From Chryseobacterium sp. MYb264 (GTDB taxonomy: Bacteria; Bacteroidota; Bacteroidia; Flavobacteriales; Weeksellaceae), in NCBI RefSeq assembly GCF_035974275.1, contig NZ_CP142422.1:1984001-2048000 (forward strand): a stretch of DNA of 64,000 nt, in the 5' to 3' direction. This document shows positions 45,583 through 54,211 of the stretch, piece after piece (positions within the stretch are counted from its first letter, which is position 1; the number at the start of each line of letters is the position of its first letter). The position numbers were made by a program, and so were the translations under genes. Under the pieces are notes generated by a model that saw only the letters and a list, made by a program, of their open reading frames with translations, was not told the origin of the DNA and made no database searches.

Positions 45583-45631
45583 TTACTTTTTACTTTTTAC
45601 TTTTTACTTTTTACTTTTTACTTTTTACTTT
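45583..45631 (+). repeat. Heptamer tandem array TTTTTAC
   Basis: About seven copies of a TTTTTAC heptamer, starting 4 bases after the TTTAGGG array. Confidence 0.95.
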
Positions 45632-45677
45632 AAATCATTATATTTGATTAATACTAAACATCAAAAATATTTAGACT

Positions 45678-45875
45678 ATGAAAAAATTATGGATAGTTGT
45701 CATTGTAGGGCTTTTCTTTTTGGAAAGCTGCGCCGATAAAAAGGAAAACAGAGAAGAGTTTAAGGCAGAACATAATAAAGATTCTATCAGAAATAGCATG
45801 GGAGATTCGGCGGTTGCCCATTCAGAACCTATTCCTGCTGACACCGCTAAAAAAGACAGCACAAAAACGAAATAG
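45678..45875 (+). CDS. Small charged lipoprotein B
   Basis: 65 residues: MKKLWIVVIVGLFFLESC, acylated Cys18, then a highly charged disordered tail (ADKKENREEFKAEHNKDS ... TAKKDSTKTK). Resembles lipoprotein A in size and layout but with Lys/Glu in place of Ser/Thr. Function unknown. Followed directly by a strong bidirectional hairpin. Confidence 0.65.
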   Translation: MKKLWIVVIVGLFFLESCADKKENREEFKAEHNKDSIRNSMGDSAVAHSEPIPADTAKKDSTKTK

Positions 45876-45880
45876 AAATA

Positions 45881-45906
45881 AATCCGCAGAAAAAAATCTG
45901 CGGATT
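45881..45906. terminator. Terminator after lipoprotein B
   Basis: Perfect 10-bp stem AATCCGCAGA (45881-45890) / TCTGCGGATT (45897-45906) with an A6 loop, between convergent genes. Confidence 0.75.
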
Positions 45907-45982
45907 CTTACTTAAAAAAACTTGACTGAAAAATCGGGCAATCAACCCCGATTGTTGTATAGAAATTTAAATTCTATTAAAA

Positions 45983-46876
45983 TTATTCGCCCAGATAGAT
46001 AAATGTATTTACAACCAAATACGCAGATCTGTTATCCATGGCATTTCCTGTTCCTCCTGTCGGAATGGTAGCTATTCCCGCCAAAGCATGGGTATGTGCC
46101 CCTGAATTGGCCGTATTTCCCAGCATTCCCACTCCACCCCATGATGTTGGTGTTGAATTCCCCTGATAATGCCCTGAGCCATTATTTCCGATACTGGTTC
46201 CACCTAATAAAAATCCACCATCTGTGGAGGCATGATTGTGTGTTCCGGCACTTTCTGCAATACCGCTGATAACCCCTGTAAGATTAATATTCGGTAAATT
46301 TGAACGGGTAAGAACCAAACTGTTGTTTCCGCCTTCACTTCCAATCATTTCATTTCCACTTCGTGTTTTTAGAACCCTATCTGTTGCATCCGGCAGGATC
46401 GAGGTAAATCCTAAGCTCGTTGCTGAGCTTTGCGCCGTTGAGGATAAGGTTGAAACAGACCTTCCGTTGAGCAGATACCACCCATCGTGATCTGTAGTCT
46501 GTGCAGAGCTTTTAATATCGCCCCAAGACTGTACATTCAGTTTCTTGGGATCCCCGGAAATCATTTTCTGCCATGATATTCCGTCAAAATAATACAACCC
46601 TGCGGCTGTAATATTGATGGTTTTAGCACTTGATGTACTCACCGGAGCTGTTGCAAAAACAATTACTCCTGCCTGTAGGCTTGTATACCTATCATCCCCC
46701 ATTCTTATCTGGTCTCCAGTAAGCCTGGGAGGTAAAATACCTTCTGCCGTGGACCCGTCAGTTTTTTTAGCCACGACATCTAAGCTCGCCACTGGGTTAG
46801 CTGTATTGATTCCGATCTGCGCATAGGCATAGTTCGACAACACAGTCGCCAGGACGATTTTTAAAGTTGTTCTCAT
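45983..46876 (-). CDS. Secreted IGINT-type protein with phage tail-collar-like C-terminus
   Basis: 297 residues. Signal peptide MRTTLKIVLATVLSNYAYAQ, then IGINTANPVASLDV, the bacterial-surface-protein start shared with two other genes here, and a LYYFDGISWQKM segment. The C-terminal ~130 residues have the layout of phage tail-collar/microcystin-dependent-protein domains: EGGNNSLVLTRSNLPNINL, HNHASTDGG, GAHTHALAG and the end NRSAYLVVNTFIYLG. No phage genes flank it, so it is likely a cell-surface or secreted protein, not prophage debris. Homologous N-terminus with 49538-50668. Confidence 0.75.
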   Translation of the reverse strand: MRTTLKIVLATVLSNYAYAQIGINTANPVASLDVVAKKTDGSTAEGILPPRLTGDQIRMGDDRYTSLQAGVIVFATAPVSTSSAKTINITAAGLYYFDGISWQKMISGDPKKLNVQSWGDIKSSAQTTDHDGWYLLNGRSVSTLSSTAQSSATSLGFTSILPDATDRVLKTRSGNEMIGSEGGNNSLVLTRSNLPNINLTGVISGIAESAGTHNHASTDGGFLLGGTSIGNNGSGHYQGNSTPTSWGGVGMLGNTANSGAHTHALAGIATIPTGGTGNAMDNRSAYLVVNTFIYLGE

Positions 46877-47192
46877 CCGTTTAACTTGTTACTAGTTTAA
46901 AAGTAGTTTCATGGTTGATACAAAATACAGGTCAGCGCATTTTATACCCTTTAGTAGTTCTTAGTTTAGTGTTTAGGTGGTAATACAAGACATATTCTTT
47001 TAAACAAGAATAATTTTCCCGGAAAAAATGTGACAAACTGCAGAATATTGCCAGTCCCGTAAAACCTTTGCAAATATATGACAGCGAACACCTTATGAAA
47101 AACAAATGTTTATCCGTTTTCAGGAAAATGAAAAGAACAATTATTTCAGGCATCAGTAATTCTAATTATTTTCAGGAAAATGAATAACCGGA

Positions 47193-47987
47193 TTAATGAT
47201 TTTTATCCTCTAAATGTTTGATGAAAGCAGAAGGAGAGAAATCTGTAACTGCCTTAAAGACTGATGCAAACTTACTGTGTGAAGAGAAGCCACATTCATC
47301 TGCCAGGATGCTTATTTTGTACTGGCGGTACTTTTCATCACCAATCAGTTTATTTACGATATAATTTACCCTTAGACGGTTCACATAGGTCTTAAAATCT
47401 GAGCTTTTATACTGATTGATTACATAAGACAGATATTTTGTATTGGTATTAAGCTCCCCGGCAAGAAAAGGAAGCGACATGTTCTTATTATTATACAGAT
47501 TTCCCTTCTCAAAATCTTCCAAAAGTTCAAGCAGTTTGGTTTCTGTTTCGGAAGTCATAAGCGACTCATTTCTCCTTTTGACATCATCGTTCTGTCCCAC
47601 TTCTACAACAGAAATATTCGAAAAATCATCAATTTCCACGACTTCTTTATCATATGAAAAATTGATGCTCTTTTGATTTCTGATAATGTTTTTAAATTTA
47701 GCGAACTGTTTTTTCTGTTTAGAATTATAAAATAAATAGAGTCCGATTAGTGATGCCACTAAAATGAGAATCACCACATTTTTTATGGAATTTATCCTAT
47801 TCTGTTCTTCCTGTTGAATCATAAATGTATCAAAAGTCTCTTCAATATTTCTCTGAAGATGACTTTGATTTCCCATGAGTTCAACCGAGTCATTTTTTTG
47901 AATTGGGTGAGAAGGTTTTTTCTCCTGAGATGAAATGGAGACCGTAAAAATTAATAAAAAAGTAAATTTGAGAAAATTTTTGAGCAT
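47193..47987 (-). CDS. Membrane-anchored AraC-type regulator lacking TPRs
   Basis: 264 residues from the ATG at 47987. The frame is open to 48059, but a -7 box at 48057-48064 places transcription start near 48050, so the longest start is excluded; MLKNFLKFTFLLIFTVSISS reads as a signal or anchor sequence. Then a short exported stretch, a transmembrane helix (~70-88) and a cytoplasmic AraC-type helix-turn-helix domain (~160-258) with LADECGFSSHSKFASVFKAVTDFSPSAFI. The DNA-binding half is very similar to the protein at 61469-63076, but the TPR repeats found there are missing. It probably senses something in or across the membrane and regulates nearby genes. Confidence 0.82.
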   Translation of the reverse strand: MLKNFLKFTFLLIFTVSISSQEKKPSHPIQKNDSVELMGNQSHLQRNIEETFDTFMIQQEEQNRINSIKNVVILILVASLIGLYLFYNSKQKKQFAKFKNIIRNQKSINFSYDKEVVEIDDFSNISVVEVGQNDDVKRRNESLMTSETETKLLELLEDFEKGNLYNNKNMSLPFLAGELNTNTKYLSYVINQYKSSDFKTYVNRLRVNYIVNKLIGDEKYRQYKISILADECGFSSHSKFASVFKAVTDFSPSAFIKHLEDKNH

Positions 47988-48056
47988 TAATAATAAATTA
48001 TTACTTTTTGTTGTATAATAATTCATCATTTTCATAGTTCTTAGTATTGTTTTTTG

Positions 48057-48064
48057 CAAAAATA
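48057..48064 (-). promoter_or_regulatory. Putative -7 box of the TPR-less regulator gene
   Basis: TATTTTTG on the minus strand fits TAnnTTTG; no clear -33 partner. Confidence 0.3.
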
Positions 48065-48228
48065 CTAATATTTTATTTTTCAGTGAAATATGTATGTTAT
48101 TTAATTTTTTTTATTGTTAAAATGAAATTATAAATCAAATTTTGACATTTGACGATTCTTATATAAAAATCAACAATAGATTGTAACTATTTAAATAGAT
48201 CATACGACTTATGTGTCATCTTAATTAT

Positions 48229-48236
48229 TACATTTG
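48229..48236 (+). promoter_or_regulatory. Putative -7 box of the thioredoxin-like gene
   Basis: TACATTTG, 18 bases before the start codon, fits TAnnTTTG. Confidence 0.4.
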
Positions 48237-48254
48237 TAACCATTAAAAAGTATT

Positions 48255-49415
48255 ATGAAAAAATTAGCAATATTCTCTTCATTATTTATAGGAGCATTGG
48301 CTTTTGCACAAGGGATAAAATTTGAAGACAGCAATTTCGCAACGATCCTTGCTAAGGCAAAAAAAGAAAATAAACTGGTTTTTGTAGATGCCTACGCTTC
48401 GTGGTGCGGACCTTGTAAACTGATGGTAAAAAATATTTTCCCGCTTCAGTCAGTCGGAGATTATTACAACTCACATTTTGTGAATGCAAAAATTGATATG
48501 GAAAAAGGGGAAGGAATTGGTTTGGCGAAGAAATATAATGTGAAGGCATTTCCAACGTATCTTTTCATTAACGGCGATGGAGAGGAAGTTCACAGAACAT
48601 TAGGTTATGTTGAAGAGAATGATTTCATACAATTTGCAAAAGATGCAGGAGATCCTTCAAAAAGATTAACTTCTTTAAAGCAAAAATTTGAAGATGGAGA
48701 AAAAGATCCTGAATTCTTAAAAAATCTTGCCGGTCTTACGATGTATAATGATGCTGCATTTTCAAGTAGAGTTATGGAGCGTTATTTTGCAGCAAAAACG
48801 GAATATGACCAAGATGATATCCAGATGTTATTAATGGGCGCTCAGAATATGGATAGTCCGTTATATAAAATTTTCCAGACCAAAAAAGCTGAGATTTCAA
48901 AGGTTATTACTCCTGAAAAATATGCAGATCTCGATAAAAATATCAAGATTACCAATATCTTTAAAAAGTCTTACAACACGGATACAAAAACCTGGAATGA
49001 CACTTACTTTTTAACGGAAGCGCAAAAGTTTTTACCAAAAACAGAAGCTGAAACCATCTTAAAAAAGGCAAGAGCCAACAGAGCATTACGCGCGAAAGAT
49101 TTTCCAACTTACGAGAAACTGACATTGGAATTGTACAAAGATACTTCTGCAAACAGTTCAGAAGAGCTGAATTCTCTGGCCTGGAATTTCTTTGAAAATA
49201 TAAATACAAAATCATCTTTGGAAAAAGCGGTGGCATGGGCACAGGAATCTGTTAAAAAGAATGAAAACTATGCCAATACGGACACTTTAGCCAATCTTTA
49301 CAATAAAGTAGGCGATAAGAAAAATGCCAAACTTTGGGCTGAAAAATCTATTTCTTTAGCTAAAGCAACAGGACAGGATTCTGCAGACACTGAAAAATTG
49401 CTGGAAACTTTATAG
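48255..49415 (+). CDS. Secreted thioredoxin-like protein with helical C-terminal half
   Basis: 386 residues. Signal peptide MKKLAIFSSLFIGALAFAQG, then a thioredoxin fold (~20-135) with redox motif WCGPC (Cys51, Cys54) and cis-proline in KAFPTYLFING. The remaining ~250 residues are helical and TPR-like (SSLEKAVAWAQESVKKNENYANTDTLANLYNKVG... near the end, with two tetratricopeptide-like units). This two-part layout is common in Bacteroidota periplasmic thioredoxins; the helical part may bind partner proteins. Single gene, own promoter, terminator downstream. Confidence 0.85.
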   Translation: MKKLAIFSSLFIGALAFAQGIKFEDSNFATILAKAKKENKLVFVDAYASWCGPCKLMVKNIFPLQSVGDYYNSHFVNAKIDMEKGEGIGLAKKYNVKAFPTYLFINGDGEEVHRTLGYVEENDFIQFAKDAGDPSKRLTSLKQKFEDGEKDPEFLKNLAGLTMYNDAAFSSRVMERYFAAKTEYDQDDIQMLLMGAQNMDSPLYKIFQTKKAEISKVITPEKYADLDKNIKITNIFKKSYNTDTKTWNDTYFLTEAQKFLPKTEAETILKKARANRALRAKDFPTYEKLTLELYKDTSANSSEELNSLAWNFFENINTKSSLEKAVAWAQESVKKNENYANTDTLANLYNKVGDKKNAKLWAEKSISLAKATGQDSADTEKLLETL

Positions 49416-49485
49416 ATTATTTTAGATTTTTACGACCGGCCACCAATAAAATTTAAAGAATTTCATCGTTTTCACTGAATTAAAA

Positions 49486-49514
49486 AAATCCGTAGATGAG
49501 GAGTCTACGGATTT
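49486..49514. terminator. Bidirectional terminator
   Basis: Perfect 11-bp stem AAATCCGTAGA (49486-49496) / TCTACGGATTT (49504-49514), between convergent genes. Confidence 0.8.
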
Positions 49515-49537
49515 CGTGTTTGTGTTTTTAGAACCTT

Positions 49538-50668
49538 TTAGTTATTTTTAACAATCACCTGTATTTTGGTTAGCATGGCTTCTGTATCCCCATTATAACC
49601 AGAATAAGCCGAAGGCAGATAATTCACAATCTGATTCCCTGCCCAGGAAGAATACTGTACTTTAAACTGATAAGTCCCTGAAGGCAAAGTCACCGATTTC
49701 AGAAACGTTACAGGGGTAGGTAGATTTTTCAAGCTTCCTCCATCTCCTGAACTTGTATAGGCCGATGAAATTTTAACGCCATCCTGAACCAGACCGAATG
49801 CGCCCTGTGTGGCAACCCCTGTTGCTGTTGTAGCCGAAACGGCATATCCCATAACACTGAATACAAAAGTTTGGGTAATCCCCGTTGGTACGGTGAGTGT
49901 AAGAGTTGCTCCTGGCACATCTGCCGTTGTTCCTGCATTCACCGTTTGTGCTGTCGTTCCCTGTACATAATAGACATTGGCAATATTTCCACTAGCAGAG
50001 GCTACCGACTGCCAGCTGGGAGCAGTACTGGCACCATTGGAAATAAGTACTTGTCCCGCTGTTCCTGAGCTTCCAGCTGTAGTGGCATTACCGCCTACAT
50101 TAAGCTCGTTGGTGATCTGTAAACCACCGTTAACATGTAATTTTTTCTGCGGAGTTGAAGTCCCTACCCCTACACGGCTATTTAAAGCATCTACCGATAA
50201 AGTTGTTCCCGCCACAGAAAATGCATTAATGATGTCTGCATCAAAAGTAAGCGTATTACCATTATGATACACCGTTCTGTTATCCTCAAGATCACCATCT
50301 ACTGTATAGATATTAGAATAATTCCCCCCACTGTTGGTCCCAAGATCAAAATTATCAGCCAGCTTGGCCCAAACACTTCCATCAAAGTAATAATAGCCGG
50401 TATCTGTAATATTTACCGCTATACCACTCGCTGAACCTGTAGCAATACTTTCCACATAGACCATCGTGGACAAAGGGATATTTAACATACTTTGAGCTCT
50501 TTCCCTATCTACTCGGGGTATTAAAAGACCATCCACCGTAGAAGCGGTTCCTGTACTCGTCTTAGCAACAACATCAAGAGTAGCTCCTGGCGTTTGTGTT
50601 CCAATCCCAACTTGAGAAAACAACCCGATAGGAACAAGGCTGACTGCAAGTAATAAATAAATTTTCAT
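49538..50668 (-). CDS. Secreted VGIGT-type surface protein
   Basis: 376 residues. Signal peptide MKIYLLLAVSLVPIGLFS, then QVGIGTQTPGATLDV, and a TGYYYFDGSVWAKL segment homologous to LYYFDGISWQKM of the protein at 45983. A second VGVGTSTPQKKLHV motif lies at ~166-179. The C-terminal half (AQTVNAGTTADVPGATLTLTVP ... YQFKVQYSSW) looks like a beta-sandwich of the C1q/TNF-like kind, which is a guess. Such proteins are abundant in Chryseobacterium, and no function is known to me. Confidence 0.7.
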   Translation of the reverse strand: MKIYLLLAVSLVPIGLFSQVGIGTQTPGATLDVVAKTSTGTASTVDGLLIPRVDRERAQSMLNIPLSTMVYVESIATGSASGIAVNITDTGYYYFDGSVWAKLADNFDLGTNSGGNYSNIYTVDGDLEDNRTVYHNGNTLTFDADIINAFSVAGTTLSVDALNSRVGVGTSTPQKKLHVNGGLQITNELNVGGNATTAGSSGTAGQVLISNGASTAPSWQSVASASGNIANVYYVQGTTAQTVNAGTTADVPGATLTLTVPTGITQTFVFSVMGYAVSATTATGVATQGAFGLVQDGVKISSAYTSSGDGGSLKNLPTPVTFLKSVTLPSGTYQFKVQYSSWAGNQIVNYLPSAYSGYNGDTEAMLTKIQVIVKNN

Positions 50669-50866
50669 TTTTTTAAGTTTAAATTAGTTAATGATTAAAA
50701 GAATTTCCTGATAAATATACAATATTATTTAACTAAAACAAGAATACCTCTACAAATTAATCATAAATTAACACATACAAAGTGTAAATTTACAACAAAA
50801 ACAGCGTATTCATAAACATTTAGCAATATTATATGAATGTTTATTTTTTTTAATATTAATTTTCAA

Positions 50867-51130
50867 TTACTTTTTAACAAATTTCATCCTAAAAGGAAAG
50901 TGGTCTATATGAGGCTGTACAAACAGCTCGCCCCCATCCATAAAGTACCCGGTAGCTCCACCGTATCATGATCTCCCAGTCGTAATCGGGAAAGAAAAAA
51001 GCAAAGTAAAACCCATCTGCAAAAGCTTCAGCGGAAGAAGAAATTTGAAAGCCCCTAAAATTAAATTTCTAAGATCAATGACCAAATACAAGACTGATTT
51101 ACCTTCATTTGTCAGCTGAAAGGGCGATCA
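50867..51130 (-). pseudogene. Possible decayed gene remnant
   Basis: On the minus strand the sequence reads as protein-like in pieces: GFQISSSAEAFADGFYFAFF, then in another frame YGGATGYFMDGGELFVQPHI and DHFPFRMKFVKK up to a stop at 50867. The frame change and internal stops suggest a frameshifted leftover of a gene; family not recognised. Confidence is low because only short stretches look coding. Confidence 0.3.
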
Positions 51131-51207
51131 ACATTCATTATCATACAGAACTAAGATATTTTTGGATCAGTATCAAAACTTGGGGAGAAATTGTTTAGAT
51201 GTGTTTT

Positions 51208-51780
51208 TTGCCACGAATGCACGAATATTTTTATTTCCCACAGATCGAACAGATTTTCACAGATGATGATGATAGTATTTTTTTGCTTAATCTTCGTGAT
51301 CTTTTACAGGTAGAACGGTTTGGTGAGCCTTAAAGCGGTCAGTTGTACAACAGCTTCCTGCTTTGTGTTCAGATAATCAACGAATTCAATATGGCTATCA
51401 TTTGCTGAGTAGAACGCCGTTGCGAACGGAAAATAATCAGCATTAAAATAATTAAATCCTAGCAACCTTGGCGTTAAAAATAACGATTAGCTACGAATGC
51501 ACGAATTTTTTATTTCCCACAGATCGCGCAGATTTTCAAAGATGATATTGTTGATTTTCTTTGTTTATCTTTTCCTGTCTTTTATAGGTAGAACGGTTGG
51601 GTGAGACTTAAAACGGGAGTTGTCAAAAAACTTGTGTTGGCTTTGTATTCAATATGCAAAGTGTAAGGAAAAAATATGGACCATTTTCAAAATCTGCGAG
51701 AGCAAAAAATTCACCTTACATGATCTAAACTTTTTTGCCTAGTCCCCAACTTTTGTACTTGATTCATATTTTTAAGCAAA
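51208..51780. repeat. Cluster of dispersed repeat units
   Basis: Two GCCACGAAT-family units (51210-51480 and 51490-51640), each with TTTATTTCCCACAGATCG and GGTAGAACGGTT, followed by a reverse copy (51640-51775) of the 27905-28400 repeat, with CTCTCGCAGATT read on the other strand. Degenerate open frames here are not genes. Confidence 0.7.
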
Positions 51781-51786
51781 AATATA

Positions 51787-51808
51787 AACCGCAGATTAAT
51801 CTGCGGTT
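51787..51808. terminator. Perfect 22-bp palindrome, possible terminator
   Basis: Arms at 51787-51797 and 51798-51808, built from AACCGCAGATT and its complement, with a T-rich run on the minus-strand side. It may be left from a lost minus-strand gene, since fabH stops 340 bases away. Confidence 0.45.
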
Positions 51809-51812
51809 CTTT

Positions 51813-51965
51813 ATGTCGATACCGTATCAAAAAAATAGGCTCTTTACAGATATTCTTATTCAACAGGCTGCAGAAACAAACGTACAGTTTTATGAATTGG
51901 ATATTTTGAGAGCCGGCAAAGCCTCTGTTGGAGCAGTAAGGAAAGCCCCCTTTTTATCCTGTTAA
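51813..51965 (+). pseudogene. Short open frame, possibly a gene fragment
   Basis: 50 codons from ATG 51813 to the stop at 51963: MSIPYQKNRLFTDILIQQAA then ETNVQFYELDILRAG. The amino-acid composition looks protein-like rather than random, but it starts inside a repeat-rich region right after a hairpin and has no recognisable family. It could be the 5' fragment of a lost gene. Confidence 0.25.
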
Positions 51966-52144
51966 TCTACAGAAATCATTAAAAAAGATGAGTTATTCTT
52001 CATTATTTAGTGAAGAACGATAAGTTAAATTTCCCTTTAATGCCTGCCAGTCAATAAATCGCTTAATTCAACATATCAGTCAATTTGTACTCAGCAGTAT
52101 AGATCAAATAAAATAGTAATACACGTATAATGGTGTTCTACCTA

Positions 52145-53167
52145 TTAATACTCAAACAGAACACTTCCCCAAGTGAAACCACTTCCGAAAGCTGAAAGAA
52201 GAACCAAATCTCCTCTTTTTACTTTTCCTGCTTCAATCGCTTCACTTAACGCAATCGGAATAGATGCTGCCGTTGTATTTCCGTATTTTTGGATGTTGTT
52301 GAAAATTTTCTCATCCGGCAGACCAAATTTCTGCTGAACGAACTGGGCAATTCTCAGATTCGCCTGGTGAGGAATGAACATATCGACATCATCGATTGTT
52401 TTTCCGGCTTTATCTAAAGCTTCCTGCATTGTTTCAGGGAATCTTGTTACCGCATGCTTGAACACAAAATTTCCGTTCATGATTGGGTAAACTTCCTTAT
52501 CCGTTACATTTTCAGGATCTTTTCTCATTCTGTCGCTCCACCCGAATTTAGAACCCGGGAATTGCGTACACAAATCATCGGCATATTTTCCTTCAGAATG
52601 CATATTCATGGCTAAAATATCTCCTGCATTTTCATCTTCTGTCGCAGAAAGAACAACCGCTCCCGCCCCATCTCCGAAAATAACAGAAACACCTCTTCCT
52701 TCATCAGAAAAATCTAGTCCGAAAGAATGAACTTCGGCCCCAACCACTAAAATATTTTTATAAGTTCCCGATTTAATGAAAGCATTTGCCACACTCATCG
52801 AATACACAAAACCTGAACACTGATTTCTCACATCCAACGCTCCGATGGTATCGCAACCCAGCATATCCTGAAGCAGAACGCCACATCCAGGGAAATAGTA
52901 ATCCGGAGAAAGCGTTGCGAAAATAATATAGTCGATGTCTTTTGAAGTTAAACCCGCATTAGCAATCGCTTTTTCAGCAGCTTTATATCCTAAAAAAGCA
53001 CTGGTTTCCTGAGAATCATATCTATTTTTTCGGTGTCTTCTTTCTTTAATTCCCGTTCGCTCCGTGATCCATTCGTCATTGGTGGTCATTAATTTTGCTA
53101 GATCATCATTGGTAACAACATTATCCGGCACATAAAATCCGATCCCTTTTATTGTACTTTTAATCAT
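52145..53167 (-). CDS. fabH: Beta-ketoacyl-ACP synthase III
   Basis: Starts fatty-acid synthesis by condensing acyl-CoA with malonyl-ACP. 340 residues from the ATG at 53167 (MIKSTIKGIGFYVPDNVV). A longer frame reaches 53188, but the -7 box at 53186-53193 covers that codon, so the shorter start is right. Catalytic triad complete: Cys117 (RNQCSGF), His267 (PHQANLRI) and Asn297 (YGNTTAAS). GFTWGSVLFEY closes the thiolase fold. Alone on its strand, not in a fab cluster; a paralog elsewhere is possible, and a role in branched-chain or secondary lipid synthesis cannot be excluded. Confidence 0.93.
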   Translation of the reverse strand: MIKSTIKGIGFYVPDNVVTNDDLAKLMTTNDEWITERTGIKERRHRKNRYDSQETSAFLGYKAAEKAIANAGLTSKDIDYIIFATLSPDYYFPGCGVLLQDMLGCDTIGALDVRNQCSGFVYSMSVANAFIKSGTYKNILVVGAEVHSFGLDFSDEGRGVSVIFGDGAGAVVLSATEDENAGDILAMNMHSEGKYADDLCTQFPGSKFGWSDRMRKDPENVTDKEVYPIMNGNFVFKHAVTRFPETMQEALDKAGKTIDDVDMFIPHQANLRIAQFVQQKFGLPDEKIFNNIQKYGNTTAASIPIALSEAIEAGKVKRGDLVLLSAFGSGFTWGSVLFEY

Positions 53168-53185
53168 ATAGTTTTTTAATTTTGG

Positions 53186-53221
53186 CAAAGATAAACTTAT
53201 TTAACACATAGTATTTCAAAA
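53186..53221 (-). promoter_or_regulatory. fabH promoter
   Basis: On the minus strand a TTTTG at ~53217-53221 and TATCTTTG at 53186-53193, 23 bases apart, fit the Bacteroidota consensus. Confidence 0.5.
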
Positions 53222-53239
53222 TATTAGTATTTTTACTTT

Positions 53240-54139
53240 ATGCCAATTGATACGATTTACAGAGATTCCCAGTGCGAATGGGTAGATGTAGAGGCTCCTA
53301 CGCAGGAAGACCTGAAATTTCTTCACGAAAGATACGAGATCAACAACCTTCTTCTGGAAGATACGATGGACCCGAATCACTTACCGAAATACGAAGAAGA
53401 CGGAAACGTAAAATTTTACCTTCTTCGTGAAAGCACCGAACTGGAAAGGAAAAACCTTAATACCATAAGCGATATCAGCACGAAAATCGGGATTTTTCTG
53501 ATCAATAATACCATCATTACCATTCACAGGATGAAGACAAAAAGTATTGTTGAAACAAAAAAAAGACTTTCTAGTTCAAAAGGTGAAACGACCTCGCAAA
53601 ATATTGCGTTGATGATGGCTTTGCTGATTATGAAAAGTTTTGATGATGAATCGGTAAGTCTTTTGGAAACGATGGATAATATTGAAAACGAAATTTTCCT
53701 GAAAAATACAAATCATACAAATCAAATCCGAAGATTGTATAAGCTGAAGCGAAAATCAGGATTAAATTCAAGAGTTTTGACGATTTCTACCGATGCGATT
53801 GATAAATTTAAACTTCTCGGTTTACAGGATTCTGAGGTCGTCGATTTAAAAGATAAACATAAAGATGTTGTTGCCGATTTTGATCATCTGAATATTCAGA
53901 TTACCAACTTAATCGGGATGTTTTTGGCACTTTCAGACCAAAAAGCGAATCAGGTAATGAAAGTTTTAGCAATTTACTCAGTTTACTTTTTACCAATCAC
54001 TTTTATTGCCGGCGTTTACGGAATGAATTTTGACAATATGCCGGAACTGCATACAAAACATGGCTATTTTTATACTTTAGGTCTGATGGCTTTGGTTGTG
54101 ATCTGTACTTTCATTTATGCGAGGAGGAAACAGTGGTAG
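53240..54139 (+). CDS. corA: CorA family magnesium/divalent-cation transporter
   Basis: Pentameric inner-membrane Mg2+ (or Co2+/Ni2+) channel. 299 residues: large cytoplasmic domain (~1-235) and two C-terminal helices. The signature YGMNFDNMPE is at ~260-269 just after the first helix (VYFLPITFIAGVYGMN), and the protein ends in the usual basic tail RRKQW. Starts 73 bases from the divergent fabH start. Substrate likely Mg2+ by family. Confidence 0.9.
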   Translation: MPIDTIYRDSQCEWVDVEAPTQEDLKFLHERYEINNLLLEDTMDPNHLPKYEEDGNVKFYLLRESTELERKNLNTISDISTKIGIFLINNTIITIHRMKTKSIVETKKRLSSSKGETTSQNIALMMALLIMKSFDDESVSLLETMDNIENEIFLKNTNHTNQIRRLYKLKRKSGLNSRVLTISTDAIDKFKLLGLQDSEVVDLKDKHKDVVADFDHLNIQITNLIGMFLALSDQKANQVMKVLAIYSVYFLPITFIAGVYGMNFDNMPELHTKHGYFYTLGLMALVVICTFIYARRKQW

Positions 54140-54147
54140 ATGCAGAT

Positions 54148-54211
54148 GGGTTTGAGCGTATTAGGGTGTGAGCGTATTAGGGTTTGAGCGTATTAGGGTT
54201 TGAGGGTATTA
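54148..54211 (+). repeat. 16-bp tandem array after corA
   Basis: Four copies of GGGTTTGAGCGTATTA with two changes in total, starting 9 bases past the corA stop. The rest of the gap to 54479 is AT-rich and shows no gene. Confidence 0.9.

Noticed and set aside
45134..45631. CRISPR array
   Set aside because: The repeats are 7 bp with no spacers and no cas genes are in the window.
45983..46876. Prophage remnant
   Set aside because: Only one domain looks phage-like; signal peptide and VGIGT-type N-terminus point to a host surface protein.
47988..48059. Longest start of the TPR-less regulator
   Set aside because: The codon coincides with the predicted -7 box, and no signal sequence would result.
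51735..51812. Upstream extension of the 51813 frame
   Set aside because: It starts inside a repeat and crosses the palindrome; no protein-like character.
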